Assembly (NCBI GenBank): GCA_035560935.1
Contig: DATMYQ010000190.1
Span: 1-30,023, forward strand
Origin: DATMYQ01 sp035560935
GTDB taxonomy: Bacteria > Bacillota > Negativicutes > Sporomusales > Sporomusaceae
Direction: 5' to 3'
DNA length: 30,023 nucleotides
Below the pieces are notes generated by a model that saw only the letters and a list, made by a program, of their open reading frames with translations, did no database searches and was not told where the DNA came from. Positions 1 through 8,276 of the stretch are shown here, piece after piece. Both the position numbers and the translations under genes were made by a program. Position 1 is the first letter of the stretch; every line of letters begins with the position of its first letter.

Positions 1-5
1 CACAA

Positions 6-1670
6 TTATACTTCCATAATAATCGGTAAAATCATAGGGCGCCGCCGGGTTTTTTCATAAAGATATTTCCCCAGTGCGTCCCGGACATTGGATTTTATTG
101 CGGCCCACTCTTTTACACCGCTGGTTTCACATTTCTCCAGGGTTTGGGTTACTCGTTCCTTGGCGTCTTCCATTAAAGCTTCCGATTCCCGCACGTAAAC
201 AAAGCCGCGGGAAACGATATCGGGTCCGGCGGCAACGCAGGAACGTTGCTTATCCATGGTAATCACCACGATCAGAATACCGTCCTGAGACAATTGACGG
301 CGGTCCCTGAGCACAATGTTGCCCACATCGCCTACACCCAGACCGTCAACCAGGACTACCCCCGCAGTGACTCTGCCGGTGGCTGACCCTTTTTCCGAAG
401 TAAATTCCAACAACTGCCCATTATCGGCAACAAAAATATTTTCTTTGGGCATCCCCAGCGACTGAGCCAGTTGCGCATGCTTTTTAAGGTGCCGGTATTC
501 ACCATGAACCGGAATAAAAAACTTGGGCCGGATCAGGTTATGCATCATCTTCAGTTCTTCCTGACTGGCATGCCCGGAAACATGAACGCCGGATGTTTGT
601 TCATATACCACATCAGCGCCCTGCCGGCATAAATAATCAATCGTTCGGGAGACCATTTTCTCATTACCAGGAATGGGCGTCGCCGAAATGATTACGGTAT
701 CTCCCGGAACAATTTCCACTTTCTTATGGTCAGACATTGCCATTCGGGTCAACGCCGCCATCGGTTCTCCCTGACTTCCGGTAGTGATAATAACCAAGCT
801 GGCCGAAGGATAATCGCCCATCGTATCAATGTTGATCAATACGCCGTCAGGATCTTTTAAATACCCCAGGTCCAGTGCAATATCCACAACGTTCGTCATA
901 TTTTGTCCCAACACAACTACCTTGCGCTTGTACTTGCACGCTGTGTCGATGACCTGCTGAATCCGGTGAATATTGGAAGAAAAACTGGCAATGATGATTC
1001 GTTCCCGGGCATTGCGGAACGTTTCAGCAAAGGCCAGACCGACCACGCTTTCGCTCATGGTATAACCAGGGCGTTCGGCATTGGTGCTGTCCGCCAGCAA
1101 AACCAACACCCCCTGATCTCCCAGCTCAGAGAATTTGTGGAAATCCATCACTTTACCATCGACTGGTGTCTGATCCAGCTTAAAATCACCGGTGTGAACC
1201 ACCGTGCCTACCGGTGTTTTGATGGAAAGCGCCACCGAGTCGGCAATACTATGACTGACCCGGATAAAACCCACGTTAAACGGTCCGATCTGAATCTGGT
1301 CTCCGGCCTTGACCGCAGTCAGTTTGGCTGCCGAAACATGATTTTCCTGCAGTCGCCCTTCCAGAATTCCCAGCGTCAGCCTCGTGCCATAGACCGGTAC
1401 ATCCAATTGCTTCATCACGTAAGGCAATGCACCGATATGGTCTTCATGCCCGTGCGTCAACACAATGGCCCGGACAATATCCTTATTCTCCAGCAGATAG
1501 GATATGTCGGGTATCACCAGGTCAATGCCCAGCATGTCATCATCCGGGAACATCAGGCCGCAGTCAATGACGATGATATCGTCGCCATAACGAAGAACCG
1601 TCATGTTTTTGCCGATTTCCCCCATCCCTCCCAGAGGGATGATTTGCAATTTATTTTGTTGTCGTGCCAA
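6..1670 (-). CDS. rnj: Ribonuclease J (metallo-beta-lactamase/beta-CASP nuclease)
   Basis: RNase J is a cytoplasmic 5'-3' exo- and endoribonuclease of mRNA decay and rRNA maturation. The metal site is intact: HGHEDH at about residues 73-78, HTGDFKLD near 160, and the beta-CASP and C-terminal motifs SGHASQEEL and PVHGEYRHL. The length of about 554 aa matches the family. A GTG at 1682 overlaps the Shine-Dalgarno GGGGAGG (1682-1688), so I prefer the TTG at 1670, 11 nt downstream of it (MARQQNKLQ); CTG 1676 is another option. It follows dapA, the place rnjB has in Bacillus subtilis, but has its own promoter. Family assignment is certain; the J1 or J2 subtype is not. Confidence 0.93.
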   Translation of the reverse strand: MARQQNKLQIIPLGGMGEIGKNMTVLRYGDDIIVIDCGLMFPDDDMLGIDLVIPDISYLLENKDIVRAIVLTHGHEDHIGALPYVMKQLDVPVYGTRLTLGILEGRLQENHVSAAKLTAVKAGDQIQIGPFNVGFIRVSHSIADSVALSIKTPVGTVVHTGDFKLDQTPVDGKVMDFHKFSELGDQGVLVLLADSTNAERPGYTMSESVVGLAFAETFRNARERIIIASFSSNIHRIQQVIDTACKYKRKVVVLGQNMTNVVDIALDLGYLKDPDGVLINIDTMGDYPSASLVIITTGSQGEPMAALTRMAMSDHKKVEIVPGDTVIISATPIPGNEKMVSRTIDYLCRQGADVVYEQTSGVHVSGHASQEELKMMHNLIRPKFFIPVHGEYRHLKKHAQLAQSLGMPKENIFVADNGQLLEFTSEKGSATGRVTAGVVLVDGLGVGDVGNIVLRDRRQLSQDGILIVVITMDKQRSCVAAGPDIVSRGFVYVRESEALMEDAKERVTQTLEKCETSGVKEWAAIKSNVRDALGKYLYEKTRRRPMILPIIMEV

Positions 1671-1788
1671 AAACAGACACACCTCCCCTATAAAAAATTT
1701 CAGGTAAAAACAACCCGTTCTTTCATTGTAAATGCCCGTATATTACAACTAAGAAAAAACTACCGGCCGTTCCGTCCATCTGTCCCTT

Positions 1789-1817
1789 ATTATAACGTAT
1801 TTCACCATCAGATACAA
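1789..1817 (-). promoter_or_regulatory. Probable sigma-A promoter of rnj
   Basis: On the minus strand TTGTAT (-35, 1812-1817) is separated by 17 nt from a consensus TATAAT (-10, 1789-1794). This predicts a start near 1782 and a leader of about 110 nt. The -10 is perfect and the -35 matches at only three positions. Confidence 0.65.
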
Positions 1818-1837
1818 CCGCGCCGCCGCAGACAAAG

Positions 1838-1869
1838 GCCGCCGGAATGCAGATGCGGCATCCGGCGGC
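1838..1869 (-). terminator. GC-rich hairpin after dapA, possible terminator
   Basis: A 9-bp perfect inverted repeat (gccgccgga at 1838-1846, tccggcggc at 1861-1869) with a 14-nt loop lies 90 nt after the dapA stop and just before the rnj promoter. On the minus strand it is followed by CCTTTGTC rather than a U-run, so intrinsic termination would be weak. It is the only strong hairpin at the end of the dap operon. Confidence 0.4.
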
Positions 1870-1958
1870 GCTAAAAAATCGACATTATGGAGAATGTTGG
1901 GTTTCCCGCCGCCCCATTCCCACCGCCTGACAAGCCGTGAGTTTCCGCGGCAAACGCT

Positions 1959-2840
1959 TTATAACAGTTTGAGTTTCTTCATCACCTGCACCAGTTGTTC
2001 CTTCTCCTCCGCCGTGGGTAGAGTCAGCGGCAGGCGCAACGGACCCGCGTTAAAGCCCAATAGATTCACCGCTGTTTTGATCAAAATCGGATTCGTGGTC
2101 ACAAAAATGCTTTTGAAAAAAGGCATTAATTGCAAATGAATCGCCCGCGCCCGGGGCAAATCACCGGTTACGACCGCACCAGTCATTTCCCGCAATTGAT
2201 TGCCGACGACATGAGCCGCCACACTGATAATACCAACGCCCCCCAACGCCATAATCGGCAGGGTCAGGCTGTCATCGCCACTGTAAATTTGAAAATCATT
2301 CGGCGTTGTGCGGGCAATCTCCGACACTTGGTCCATTACACCGGTCGACTCCTTGATAGCGACGATATTCGAAATTTCAGCCAGCCGGGCCACAGTGGCC
2401 GGCATAATATTCGAACCGGTCCGTCCCGGGATGTTGTACAGAATCAACGGTAAAGACGTCGATTCCGCAATCGCTTTAAAATGTTGAAAAAAGCCTTCTT
2501 GCGAGGGTTTATTGTAGTAGGGTCCCACTTGCAGCGTGCCATGCACACCCAGTTTTTCCGCTTCCCGGGTGTGGGCAATGGCCACAGACGTGTCATTGGA
2601 TCCAGTTCCGGCGATAACGGCGGCTTTATCGCCCACCGCGTCCAGAACCGTTTCAAACAACTTCAGTTCTTCCTGAAATGTCAGTGTGGGCGATTCACCG
2701 GTAGTCCCGGCAATCACCAATCCGTCGGAACCGTTGGCTACCAGATGGCGGGCCAGTTTCGCCGCCTCCTGGTAATTTACGCTGCGATCTTCATGAAAGG
2801 GGGTTACCATTGCCGTTAATACCCGACCAAAAGATTTCAC
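1959..2840 (-). CDS. dapA: 4-hydroxy-tetrahydrodipicolinate synthase
   Basis: DapA condenses pyruvate with aspartate semialdehyde, the committed step to diaminopimelate and lysine. The 293-aa product has the usual length and family motifs: GTTGES at about 45-50, the catalytic tyrosine in LILYNIPGRTG (Y135) and the Schiff-base lysine in VAIKEST (K163). The GTG start overlaps the aspartokinase stop as GTGA, and AGGAGGAG sits 5 nt upstream, so the two genes are translationally coupled. It is the last gene of the lysine-riboswitch operon. Confidence 0.97.
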   Translation of the reverse strand: MKSFGRVLTAMVTPFHEDRSVNYQEAAKLARHLVANGSDGLVIAGTTGESPTLTFQEELKLFETVLDAVGDKAAVIAGTGSNDTSVAIAHTREAEKLGVHGTLQVGPYYNKPSQEGFFQHFKAIAESTSLPLILYNIPGRTGSNIMPATVARLAEISNIVAIKESTGVMDQVSEIARTTPNDFQIYSGDDSLTLPIMALGGVGIISVAAHVVGNQLREMTGAVVTGDLPRARAIHLQLMPFFKSIFVTTNPILIKTAVNLLGFNAGPLRLPLTLPTAEEKEQLVQVMKKLKLL

Positions 2841-4078
2841 AAAAACTCCTCCTGTGTAAAATTATCGGACAAATTAAATTTCTCATGCAGCGACGTCACC
2901 GCCGTCACCACGTCCTGCTGATGAATAAGAACCGATATGGAAGTGTGGGAATCCACCGTCTGCAGCACCGCAATCCGGTGCTCCGACAAGGCTTCCACAA
3001 AGCTGGCCATCACGCCGGGGACTTCGCTGATGCCGCCGCCAACCACGGACACTTTGGCGCAGCCTTTAAGCACCGTCGCCGAATATCCCAGTCGCTCCAA
3101 CTTGGTCATCGCCTGTTCCGCGGCCTCTTCCGCAACGGTATACATGATCCCTCCCGGATGAACATTGATCAGATCGACGTTGATGGCCGCATCGGCCATC
3201 GTCCGGAACACCCGGGACCCGGCGTCCATCGCGTTATCCTCAAGCTTGATTTTAATCTGGGCAATGGGCGACAAATAGGTGACACCGGTAGCAATGCGGT
3301 CGGTGATTTCCGCTCCGCTGAGATTCTCCGCCGCCACATGGGTGATCAAGGTTCCCGGCGCATCTGAAAAAGTCGACTTGATCGTCAACGGAATATTTTT
3401 TTGCATGGCGATTTCCACGGCCCGGGGATGAATCACTTTCGCTCCTTGGTGCGCCAGCTGACATACTTCGCCGTAGCTGATATAATCAAGAATTTTTGCG
3501 TTATCGACAATCTTGGGATCCGCCGTCATAATCCCGTCCACGTCGGTATAGATCTCTACCATTTCCGCGTTGAGGGCCGCGCCCAGAACCGCCCCCGTGG
3601 TATCGCTGCCTCCGCGTCCCAGAGTGGTCAGCTCGCCATCCACGCTCACACCCTGAAAACCGCAAACCACCGGGATTTTTCCCAGTTTCAGGAACCCCTT
3701 GATATGCGACGGGTCCACCTTTAAAATACGACCGTTACCGAAATTACCATCGGTAATGATGCCTGCCTGACCGCCGGTTAGCATCACCGCGTCCATGCCG
3801 GCGGACTGCAGGGTGGCCGTCATCACTACGGCGGAAATCATTTCACCGCAGCACATCACCTGATCCAGTTCCCGTGCCGCCGGGCTGCCACAGGCAGCGC
3901 GGGTCAAGTCCAGTAAAGTGTCTGTGGCATAAGGATCTCCCCGCCGTCCCATGGCCGACACAACCACCACCGGACTAAAACCCTGATCCCGGGCTTTTTC
4001 TATTTTCCTCAGTACCAATTCCCGCACCTGCGGTGTGGCTACGGAAGTACCACCAAATTTTTGGACAATAATACGCAT
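2837..4078 (-). CDS. dapG: Aspartate kinase, monofunctional, DapG/LysC type
   Basis: It phosphorylates aspartate at the start of the aspartate pathway. The N-terminal kinase motif is VQKFGGTSVATPQVR at about residues 4-18. The GRGGSDTTG motif binds substrate, and ACT domains occupy roughly the last 150 residues (IKIKLEDNAMDAGSRVF, KVSVVGGGISEVPGV), consistent with allosteric feedback. A TTG at 4093 is possible, but ATG 4078 has GAGGTG 7 nt upstream and places MRIIVQKFGG at the usual terminus, giving 413 aa. It lies between asd and dapA, as dapG does in B. subtilis. The choice of dapG over lysC rests on this context; both names describe the same reaction. Confidence 0.93.
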   Translation of the reverse strand: MRIIVQKFGGTSVATPQVRELVLRKIEKARDQGFSPVVVVSAMGRRGDPYATDTLLDLTRAACGSPAARELDQVMCCGEMISAVVMTATLQSAGMDAVMLTGGQAGIITDGNFGNGRILKVDPSHIKGFLKLGKIPVVCGFQGVSVDGELTTLGRGGSDTTGAVLGAALNAEMVEIYTDVDGIMTADPKIVDNAKILDYISYGEVCQLAHQGAKVIHPRAVEIAMQKNIPLTIKSTFSDAPGTLITHVAAENLSGAEITDRIATGVTYLSPIAQIKIKLEDNAMDAGSRVFRTMADAAINVDLINVHPGGIMYTVAEEAAEQAMTKLERLGYSATVLKGCAKVSVVGGGISEVPGVMASFVEALSEHRIAVLQTVDSHTSISVLIHQQDVVTAVTSLHEKFNLSDNFTQEEFL

Positions 4079-4089
4079 TCCCTGACACC

Positions 4090-5130
4090 TCAAACCAATT
4101 GATGATCCAGCATATATTCCGCGATTTGCAGAGCATTCAGGGCCGCGCCTTTACGAATCTGATCGCCTACAACCCAGAGATTGAGACCGTGCGGAACGGA
4201 TTTGTCTTCCCGAATCCGACCAACTGCCACATCATTTTTTCCCGCCATATCAAGCGGCATTGGATATACCATTTCCGCCGGATTATCCTGAACCGTAACT
4301 CCGGGGAAGGCCGCCAGCAATTCTTTGGCTTCCGCCACCGACAACGGTCCTGCCAATTCCAGATTCACCGACTCCGAATGGCTGCGGTACACCGGTACCC
4401 GAATGGTGGTGGCGGTAATGCCGATATTGTAATCATTCAAAATTTTATGGGTTTCATGCACCATTTTCATTTCTTCCTTGGTGTAGCCATCCTCCAGGAA
4501 AACATCAATCTGGGGCAGCAGGTTAAAGGCAATCTGATAATGCTTGGGCAGACTGGCGCTGGGCAGAATGTTTGCCTGAACCGGCTGCTTATTCATAATT
4601 GCCTGCACCTGATCCGTCAGCTCGTCCATGGCCTCTTTGCCGGCGCCTGAAACCGCCTGATAAGTGGAAACCACAATCCGCCGGATTTTCACCCGGTCAT
4701 AAAGCGGTTTCAGCGCCATCACCATAATGATGGTGGAGCAGTTGGGATTGGCAATAATTCCTTTGTGCTCGCGAATCGCTTCCGGATTCACCTCCGGAAC
4801 AACCAGCGGTACGTCTGGGTCCATGCGGAACGCACTGGAATTGTCGATAACCACGGCGCCCCGCTTGGCTGCCTCCGGCGCCAGCGTTTTGCTGATGGAG
4901 CCGCCAGCGAACAAAGCAATCTGCACATTGTCAAAGGATTCCGGCCGGGCCTCTTCCACGGTGTACATCCGCCCGTTGACTTTCAGCTGTTTTCCGGCGG
5001 ACCGTCCGGAAGCCAGCAGCTTCAATTCATTATACGGAAAATTCCGTTCTTCGATCAGGTCAATAAATTCCTGACCGACAGCGCCGGTGGCCCCCAGAAT
5101 CGCGACATTCGGTTTGCTGTTAACACTCAT
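4090..5130 (-). CDS. asd: Aspartate-semialdehyde dehydrogenase
   Basis: Asd reduces aspartyl phosphate to aspartate semialdehyde with NADPH, between the kinase and DapA encoded next to it. The product has an N-terminal nucleotide-binding motif GATGAVGQEF at about 13-22 and the active-site cysteine in NPNCSTI (C131). Its 346-aa length is typical. The open frame extends upstream to 5172, but ATG 5130 has AGGAG 10 nt upstream and starts right before the Rossmann strand. Its stop lies 11 nt before the aspartokinase ATG. Confidence 0.96.
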   Translation of the reverse strand: MSVNSKPNVAILGATGAVGQEFIDLIEERNFPYNELKLLASGRSAGKQLKVNGRMYTVEEARPESFDNVQIALFAGGSISKTLAPEAAKRGAVVIDNSSAFRMDPDVPLVVPEVNPEAIREHKGIIANPNCSTIIMVMALKPLYDRVKIRRIVVSTYQAVSGAGKEAMDELTDQVQAIMNKQPVQANILPSASLPKHYQIAFNLLPQIDVFLEDGYTKEEMKMVHETHKILNDYNIGITATTIRVPVYRSHSESVNLELAGPLSVAEAKELLAAFPGVTVQDNPAEMVYPMPLDMAGKNDVAVGRIREDKSVPHGLNLWVVGDQIRKGAALNALQIAEYMLDHQLV

Positions 5131-5191
5131 AAAAACCACACTCCTGACATTCTTGTCTTTAATTATATTCACCCGTTATCTAACCCGGGTT

Positions 5192-5989
5192 TCAACCCAT
5201 CACATGCTCCAGCCCGATTACCAGACCGTTTAAATCCAGCACCCGCTTGCAGGCCAGTACCACTCCCGGCATAAAGGATTCCCGGGAAATGGAATCATGC
5301 CGGATGGTCAGCGTTTGGCCCAGAGCGCCGAAAATCACTTCCTGGTGCGCCACATAGCCCGGCAAACGGACACTGTGAATAGGAATCCCGGCGTACTGAG
5401 CTCCTCTGGCCCCGGTCAGCTTCTCCACCTCTTCCGGATGACCCTGGCGCATCTCGCCCCGCACTTCGGCAATCAGCTCCGCGGTACGAAGAGCGGTGCC
5501 CGACGGCGCATCCAGCTTTTGGTCATGATGCAGCTCAATAATTTCCACGTGCGGCATCACCTTAGCCGCTTCCTGAGCCATTTTCATTAATAAAATGGCG
5601 CCAATGGCAAAGTTCGGTGAAATCAGCGCCCCCGTATTATTGTCCGCGCACAACCGCCGGATTTCCTCATGGTCAACCGTGGTCAATCCGGTAGTTCCCA
5701 CCACCGGCCGCACGCCGTGCTGCAGGGCAACGCGCAAATTCCCCATCACCGCTTCCGGCTTAGTGAAGTCCACCATCACCTGAGGCTTGGTTTTTTTTAT
5801 CACTTCCGTCAGATCTTTCTCCACGCTGATCCCCAGTTTTCCCACGCCGATCAGTTCTCCGGCATCCCTGTCGCCGGAAGCCTGGAAATCCACGCCTCCC
5901 ACCAGCTCCAGCTCCGCATCCTGATGAACGGCTTTCATCACTTCACGGCCCATTTTTCCATAAGCCCCGCACACAATAACCCGAATCAT
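5192..5989 (-). CDS. dapB: 4-hydroxy-tetrahydrodipicolinate reductase
   Basis: DapB reduces the DapA product to tetrahydrodipicolinate with NAD(P)H. The Gly-rich dinucleotide motif CGAYGKMG is at about 7-14, and the substrate and catalytic motifs ELHHDQKLDAPSGTA are at 152-166. The 265-aa length is normal. ATG 5989 follows GGGGAGG with 9-nt spacing and is preferred to a GTG at 6007 that precedes the same Shine-Dalgarno. It is the first gene after the lysine riboswitch terminator, so the whole dapB-asd-dapG-dapA unit should respond to lysine. Confidence 0.96.
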   Translation of the reverse strand: MIRVIVCGAYGKMGREVMKAVHQDAELELVGGVDFQASGDRDAGELIGVGKLGISVEKDLTEVIKKTKPQVMVDFTKPEAVMGNLRVALQHGVRPVVGTTGLTTVDHEEIRRLCADNNTGALISPNFAIGAILLMKMAQEAAKVMPHVEIIELHHDQKLDAPSGTALRTAELIAEVRGEMRQGHPEEVEKLTGARGAQYAGIPIHSVRLPGYVAHQEVIFGALGQTLTIRHDSISRESFMPGVVLACKRVLDLNGLVIGLEHVMG

Positions 5990-6020
5990 TGCGATCCGCC
6001 TCCCCACATTTCAAAAAGAT

Positions 6021-6056
6021 TAAACAAAAACAGCCGGTGAGCATATCTCACCAGCC
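6021..6056 (-). terminator. Riboswitch-controlled terminator before dapB
   Basis: On the minus strand a 10-bp stem with two G-U pairs (arms 6047-6056 and 6032-6041, 5-nt loop) is followed by GUUUUUGUUU. It lies between the lysine aptamer and the dapB ribosome binding site. An alternative pairing between 6104-6115 (CATCTCAGACAG on the minus strand) and 6056-6071 overlaps both the 3' side of aptamer helix P1 and the base of this terminator. That is the expected arrangement of an antiterminator. Confidence 0.88.
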
Positions 6057-6103
6057 ATCTCTCAAAGACAGCCTGTCAGTCAGGAAAACAAATTCATGTC
6101 CTC

Positions 6104-6285
6104 CTGTCTGAGATGAGTTAGCGCTCCACCATATACTGGTGACAGTCTTACAGCTGTTCGCGGTAAAACCAGCAACAAAAACCGAGCAGTTTCTGCCACT
6201 TCGGCGGTTAACCCTTTCCTTTCAGATCATCAATGCCATTCTCCCTGAAAGTACTCTTGTTCCCCGCACCTCTACTTCAACCTAT
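6104..6285 (-). promoter_or_regulatory. Lysine riboswitch (L box) aptamer
   Basis: Reading the minus strand from 6273, the signature segments of the L box occur in order: AGAGGTGC (6273-6266), AAGAGTA, TGAAAGG, GCCGAAG (6205-6199), GCTGG, ACTGTCA and TGGAGCGCTA (ending near 6119). Their order and spacing match the lysC leader of Bacillus subtilis as I know it. L boxes bind lysine and usually cause early termination. Here the aptamer lies between a promoter and a terminator upstream of four lysine-pathway genes, which strongly supports the assignment. The outer edges of helix P1 are approximate. Confidence 0.95.
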
Positions 6286-6313
6286 CAGGATCATTCCATA
6301 TGAAATTATGCTT

Positions 6314-6342
6314 ATTGTATACCAAAGGTCCGTCAGTGTCAA
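6314..6342 (-). promoter_or_regulatory. Sigma-A promoter of the dap operon
   Basis: Perfect TTGACA (6337-6342), a 17-nt spacer and TACAAT (6314-6319) on the minus strand, predicting a start near 6307, about 35 nt before the first conserved L-box segment. This is one of the best promoter matches in the window. Confidence 0.88.
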
Positions 6343-6349
6343 CAGGGCC

Positions 6350-6363
6350 GGCGGAATTCCGCC
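6350..6363 (-). other. 14-nt perfect palindrome between dut and the dap promoter
   Basis: GGCGGAATTCCGCC is self-complementary and lies 17 nt after the dut stop and 7 nt upstream of the -35 box. It has no U-run, so it is a poor intrinsic terminator. It could be a transcript-end hairpin for dut or an operator. Confidence 0.35.
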
Positions 6364-6380
6364 AGCTTGCCGCCACCCGT

Positions 6381-6830
6381 TTACTGTTCGCCGGTACTTC
6401 CCAGACCGCCTTTGCGGCTGTCAGTCGCGCAGACATCCTGATCCGCCAGCAGGTACTTGTAAAAAATCCCCTGGGCGATCCGGGTTCCTTTGGCAATGGC
6501 TACCGGCTGACTGCCGGGATTGTAAATGCCAATCAAAATGTGACCCCCATTGTCCGGGTTGTCGTAATAATCGGAGTCAATGATTCCCTGGCCGTTGACC
6601 AGCATCAATCCCTGTTTCACCGCCAGTCCGGAACGGATATGCAAACCCAGATATTCATCCGCACCCATATACGCCTTGATGCCGGTGGGCGCCAGCGTTA
6701 CCCGCTGCGCCGCCAGCACCAGATCCGCCGCCGCCGCCAGATCATAACCGGCGCTACCGGGAGTTTTGCGGACCGGCAGCGGAATATCATTTTCGTCATA
6801 GCCTGACACGTAGGCAAAACCTCTGCTCAT
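6381..6830 (-). CDS. dut: dUTP diphosphatase (trimeric dUTPase)
   Basis: Dut hydrolyses dUTP to dUMP and pyrophosphate, keeping uracil out of DNA and supplying dUMP for thymidylate. The five dUTPase motifs are visible: AGYDL (27-31), RSG (66-68), GIIDSDY (82-88, with the catalytic Asp), RIAQGIF (117-123) and the C-terminal flexible RKGGLGSTG (139-147). Motif 3 is followed by a YDNPDNGGHI insertion, which I associate with a Firmicutes subgroup. The ATG has AAGGAG 5 nt upstream. It starts 11 nt after the M16 peptidase stop, so the two are probably co-transcribed. Confidence 0.94.
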   Translation of the reverse strand: MSRGFAYVSGYDENDIPLPVRKTPGSAGYDLAAAADLVLAAQRVTLAPTGIKAYMGADEYLGLHIRSGLAVKQGLMLVNGQGIIDSDYYDNPDNGGHILIGIYNPGSQPVAIAKGTRIAQGIFYKYLLADQDVCATDSRKGGLGSTGEQ

Positions 6831-6841
6831 GTTTTCTCCTT

Positions 6842-8101
6842 TTACTCCGCCAGGGCGATAACGGGAGGCAAACTGCCTTCCTGGACCGGTCCCAGTGCCA
6901 CATAGCTGAACATTTCGCTGACAAACAGCCGTTGCAGCATCGCGTCAATATCCGTCAGGGAAACCTGATCAATTCGCGCCACAACTTCATCCAGCGTAAT
7001 GTACTTCCCGAGGGTGATTTCCAGTTTTCCCACCCGCGACATCCGGCTGCTGGAACTCTCCAGCCCCAGCATCAGGCTGCCCTTTAGCTGTTCCTTCGCC
7101 TTCGTCAGTTCATCCGGCGTCAGGCCACTGCGCTTCAGATCCGCCATATTTTCCAGAATCAGTTCCGTCACTTTTTCCACGTTGGCCGGGCGCGTCCCGG
7201 CGTACACCGACAGCAGTCCGGCGTCGCTGTAATTGCTCTGGTAGGAGTATACCGAGTAGGCCAGGCCGCGGTCCTCGCGGATCGATTGAAACAAGCGCGA
7301 GCTGATGCCGCCGCCCAGAAAATTATTGATGATATGCACCGCATATATTTCCGGCGCATTTTGCCGGACACCGCCCGTCCCCAGACACAGATGCACCTGT
7401 TCCGTGTCCTTGATCTGGACTTTCCTTACGGTGTGCAGCACCGGCGCCGCCGGTGCAAACCGTTCCCGTAAACCATTCATCTGACCAAAATAACGTTGGA
7501 TCATCGCCACCAGCGTGTCATGATCCACATTGCCGGCGGCGGCGATCACGCAATTGTCCGCCGTATAGAAACGTCGGCAATAATCCAGCACCAGCTCCCG
7601 GTCAAATCCTTCAATCGATTCTCGGCTGCCCAATATGTTTCTGCCCAGCGTATGTCCGGGCCATACCGCATCCACATAAAGATCATGCACCAATTCATCC
7701 GGCGAATCCTCGTACATATTCACCTCTTCCAGCACAACCTGGCGTTCCCGCTCAATGTCTTCTTCGCTGAATTTTGAGGCCAGCAGCATATCGCTGAGAA
7801 TGTCCACCGCCAGATCCAGATGGCTGTCAATGACCTTCATATAATAACAGGTATATTCTTTCGCCGTAAACGCATTCAACTGTCCGCCCACCGCATCCAC
7901 CGTTTCGGCGATATCCCGGGCCGAACGTTTCTGGGTTCCCTTAAACATTAAATGTTCAATAAAATGAGAAATTCCATGATTCCGCTCCTGTTCGCTGCGG
8001 GATCCCGTACCAAACCAGACACCCAGCGTCACCGACTTCACGTACGGAATCGTTTCTGTAACCACTCTCATACCATTGGGCAATATTGATTTCCGGTACA
8101 T
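6842..8101 (-). CDS. M16 family zinc metalloprotease (MlpA/YmxG-like)
   Basis: The 419-aa product is an insulinase/processing-peptidase-type protein. The inverted zinc motif HFIEH (H46, E49, H50) and the downstream Glu ligand in VVLEEVNMYEDSPDE (about E126) are intact, so it should be catalytically active. The C-terminal half is the usual second, inactive M16 lobe. I see no signal peptide. ATG 8101 follows AAGGAG by 5 nt and is preferred to an in-frame upstream start at 8128. In B. subtilis a homologue (mlpA) also lies downstream of pnp. The natural substrate cannot be read from the sequence. Confidence 0.92.
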   Translation of the reverse strand: MYRKSILPNGMRVVTETIPYVKSVTLGVWFGTGSRSEQERNHGISHFIEHLMFKGTQKRSARDIAETVDAVGGQLNAFTAKEYTCYYMKVIDSHLDLAVDILSDMLLASKFSEEDIERERQVVLEEVNMYEDSPDELVHDLYVDAVWPGHTLGRNILGSRESIEGFDRELVLDYCRRFYTADNCVIAAAGNVDHDTLVAMIQRYFGQMNGLRERFAPAAPVLHTVRKVQIKDTEQVHLCLGTGGVRQNAPEIYAVHIINNFLGGGISSRLFQSIREDRGLAYSVYSYQSNYSDAGLLSVYAGTRPANVEKVTELILENMADLKRSGLTPDELTKAKEQLKGSLMLGLESSSSRMSRVGKLEITLGKYITLDEVVARIDQVSLTDIDAMLQRLFVSEMFSYVALGPVQEGSLPPVIALAE

Positions 8102-8160
8102 TTTTTCTCCTTTTCCTCCGGGCGGCAATCCCCCTGCGGTCTCGCCGTCATCACATGCAA

Positions 8161-8189
8161 TCTATACTATTATACATAAAAATGCGCAA
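8161..8189 (-). promoter_or_regulatory. Possible promoter of the M16 peptidase-dut unit
   Basis: Minus strand TTGCGC (8184-8189), 17 nt, TATAGA (8161-8166). A better -10 match, TATAAT at 8169-8174, lies in the same spot but lacks a good -35 at proper spacing. The U-tract of the pnp terminator directly abuts the -35, so the two units are separated by only a few bases. Confidence 0.5.
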
Positions 8190-8223
8190 GAAAAAAACAT
8201 AAACCGCAGAAACGGTTTATGTT
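8190..8223 (-). terminator. Rho-independent terminator of pnp
   Basis: A perfect 11-bp stem (8213-8223 with 8196-8206), 6-nt loop, then seven T residues on the minus strand (8190-8197, partly in the stem). It lies about 50 nt after the pnp stop. Confidence 0.92.
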
Positions 8224-8276
8224 AACGACAAAAAATAGTTATTTATTCGACATCAGTCGCCAATTCACTTTCTTGT

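Noticed and set aside
903..1874. 323-aa plus-strand frame opposite rnj
   Set aside because: It lies antisense to a clear RNase J, crosses the rnj promoter and resembles no family.
6233..6806. Plus-strand frames of 116 and 168 aa near dut
   Set aside because: They overlap the lysine aptamer, the dap promoter and the dUTPase gene in antisense and have no ribosome site or recognisable domain.
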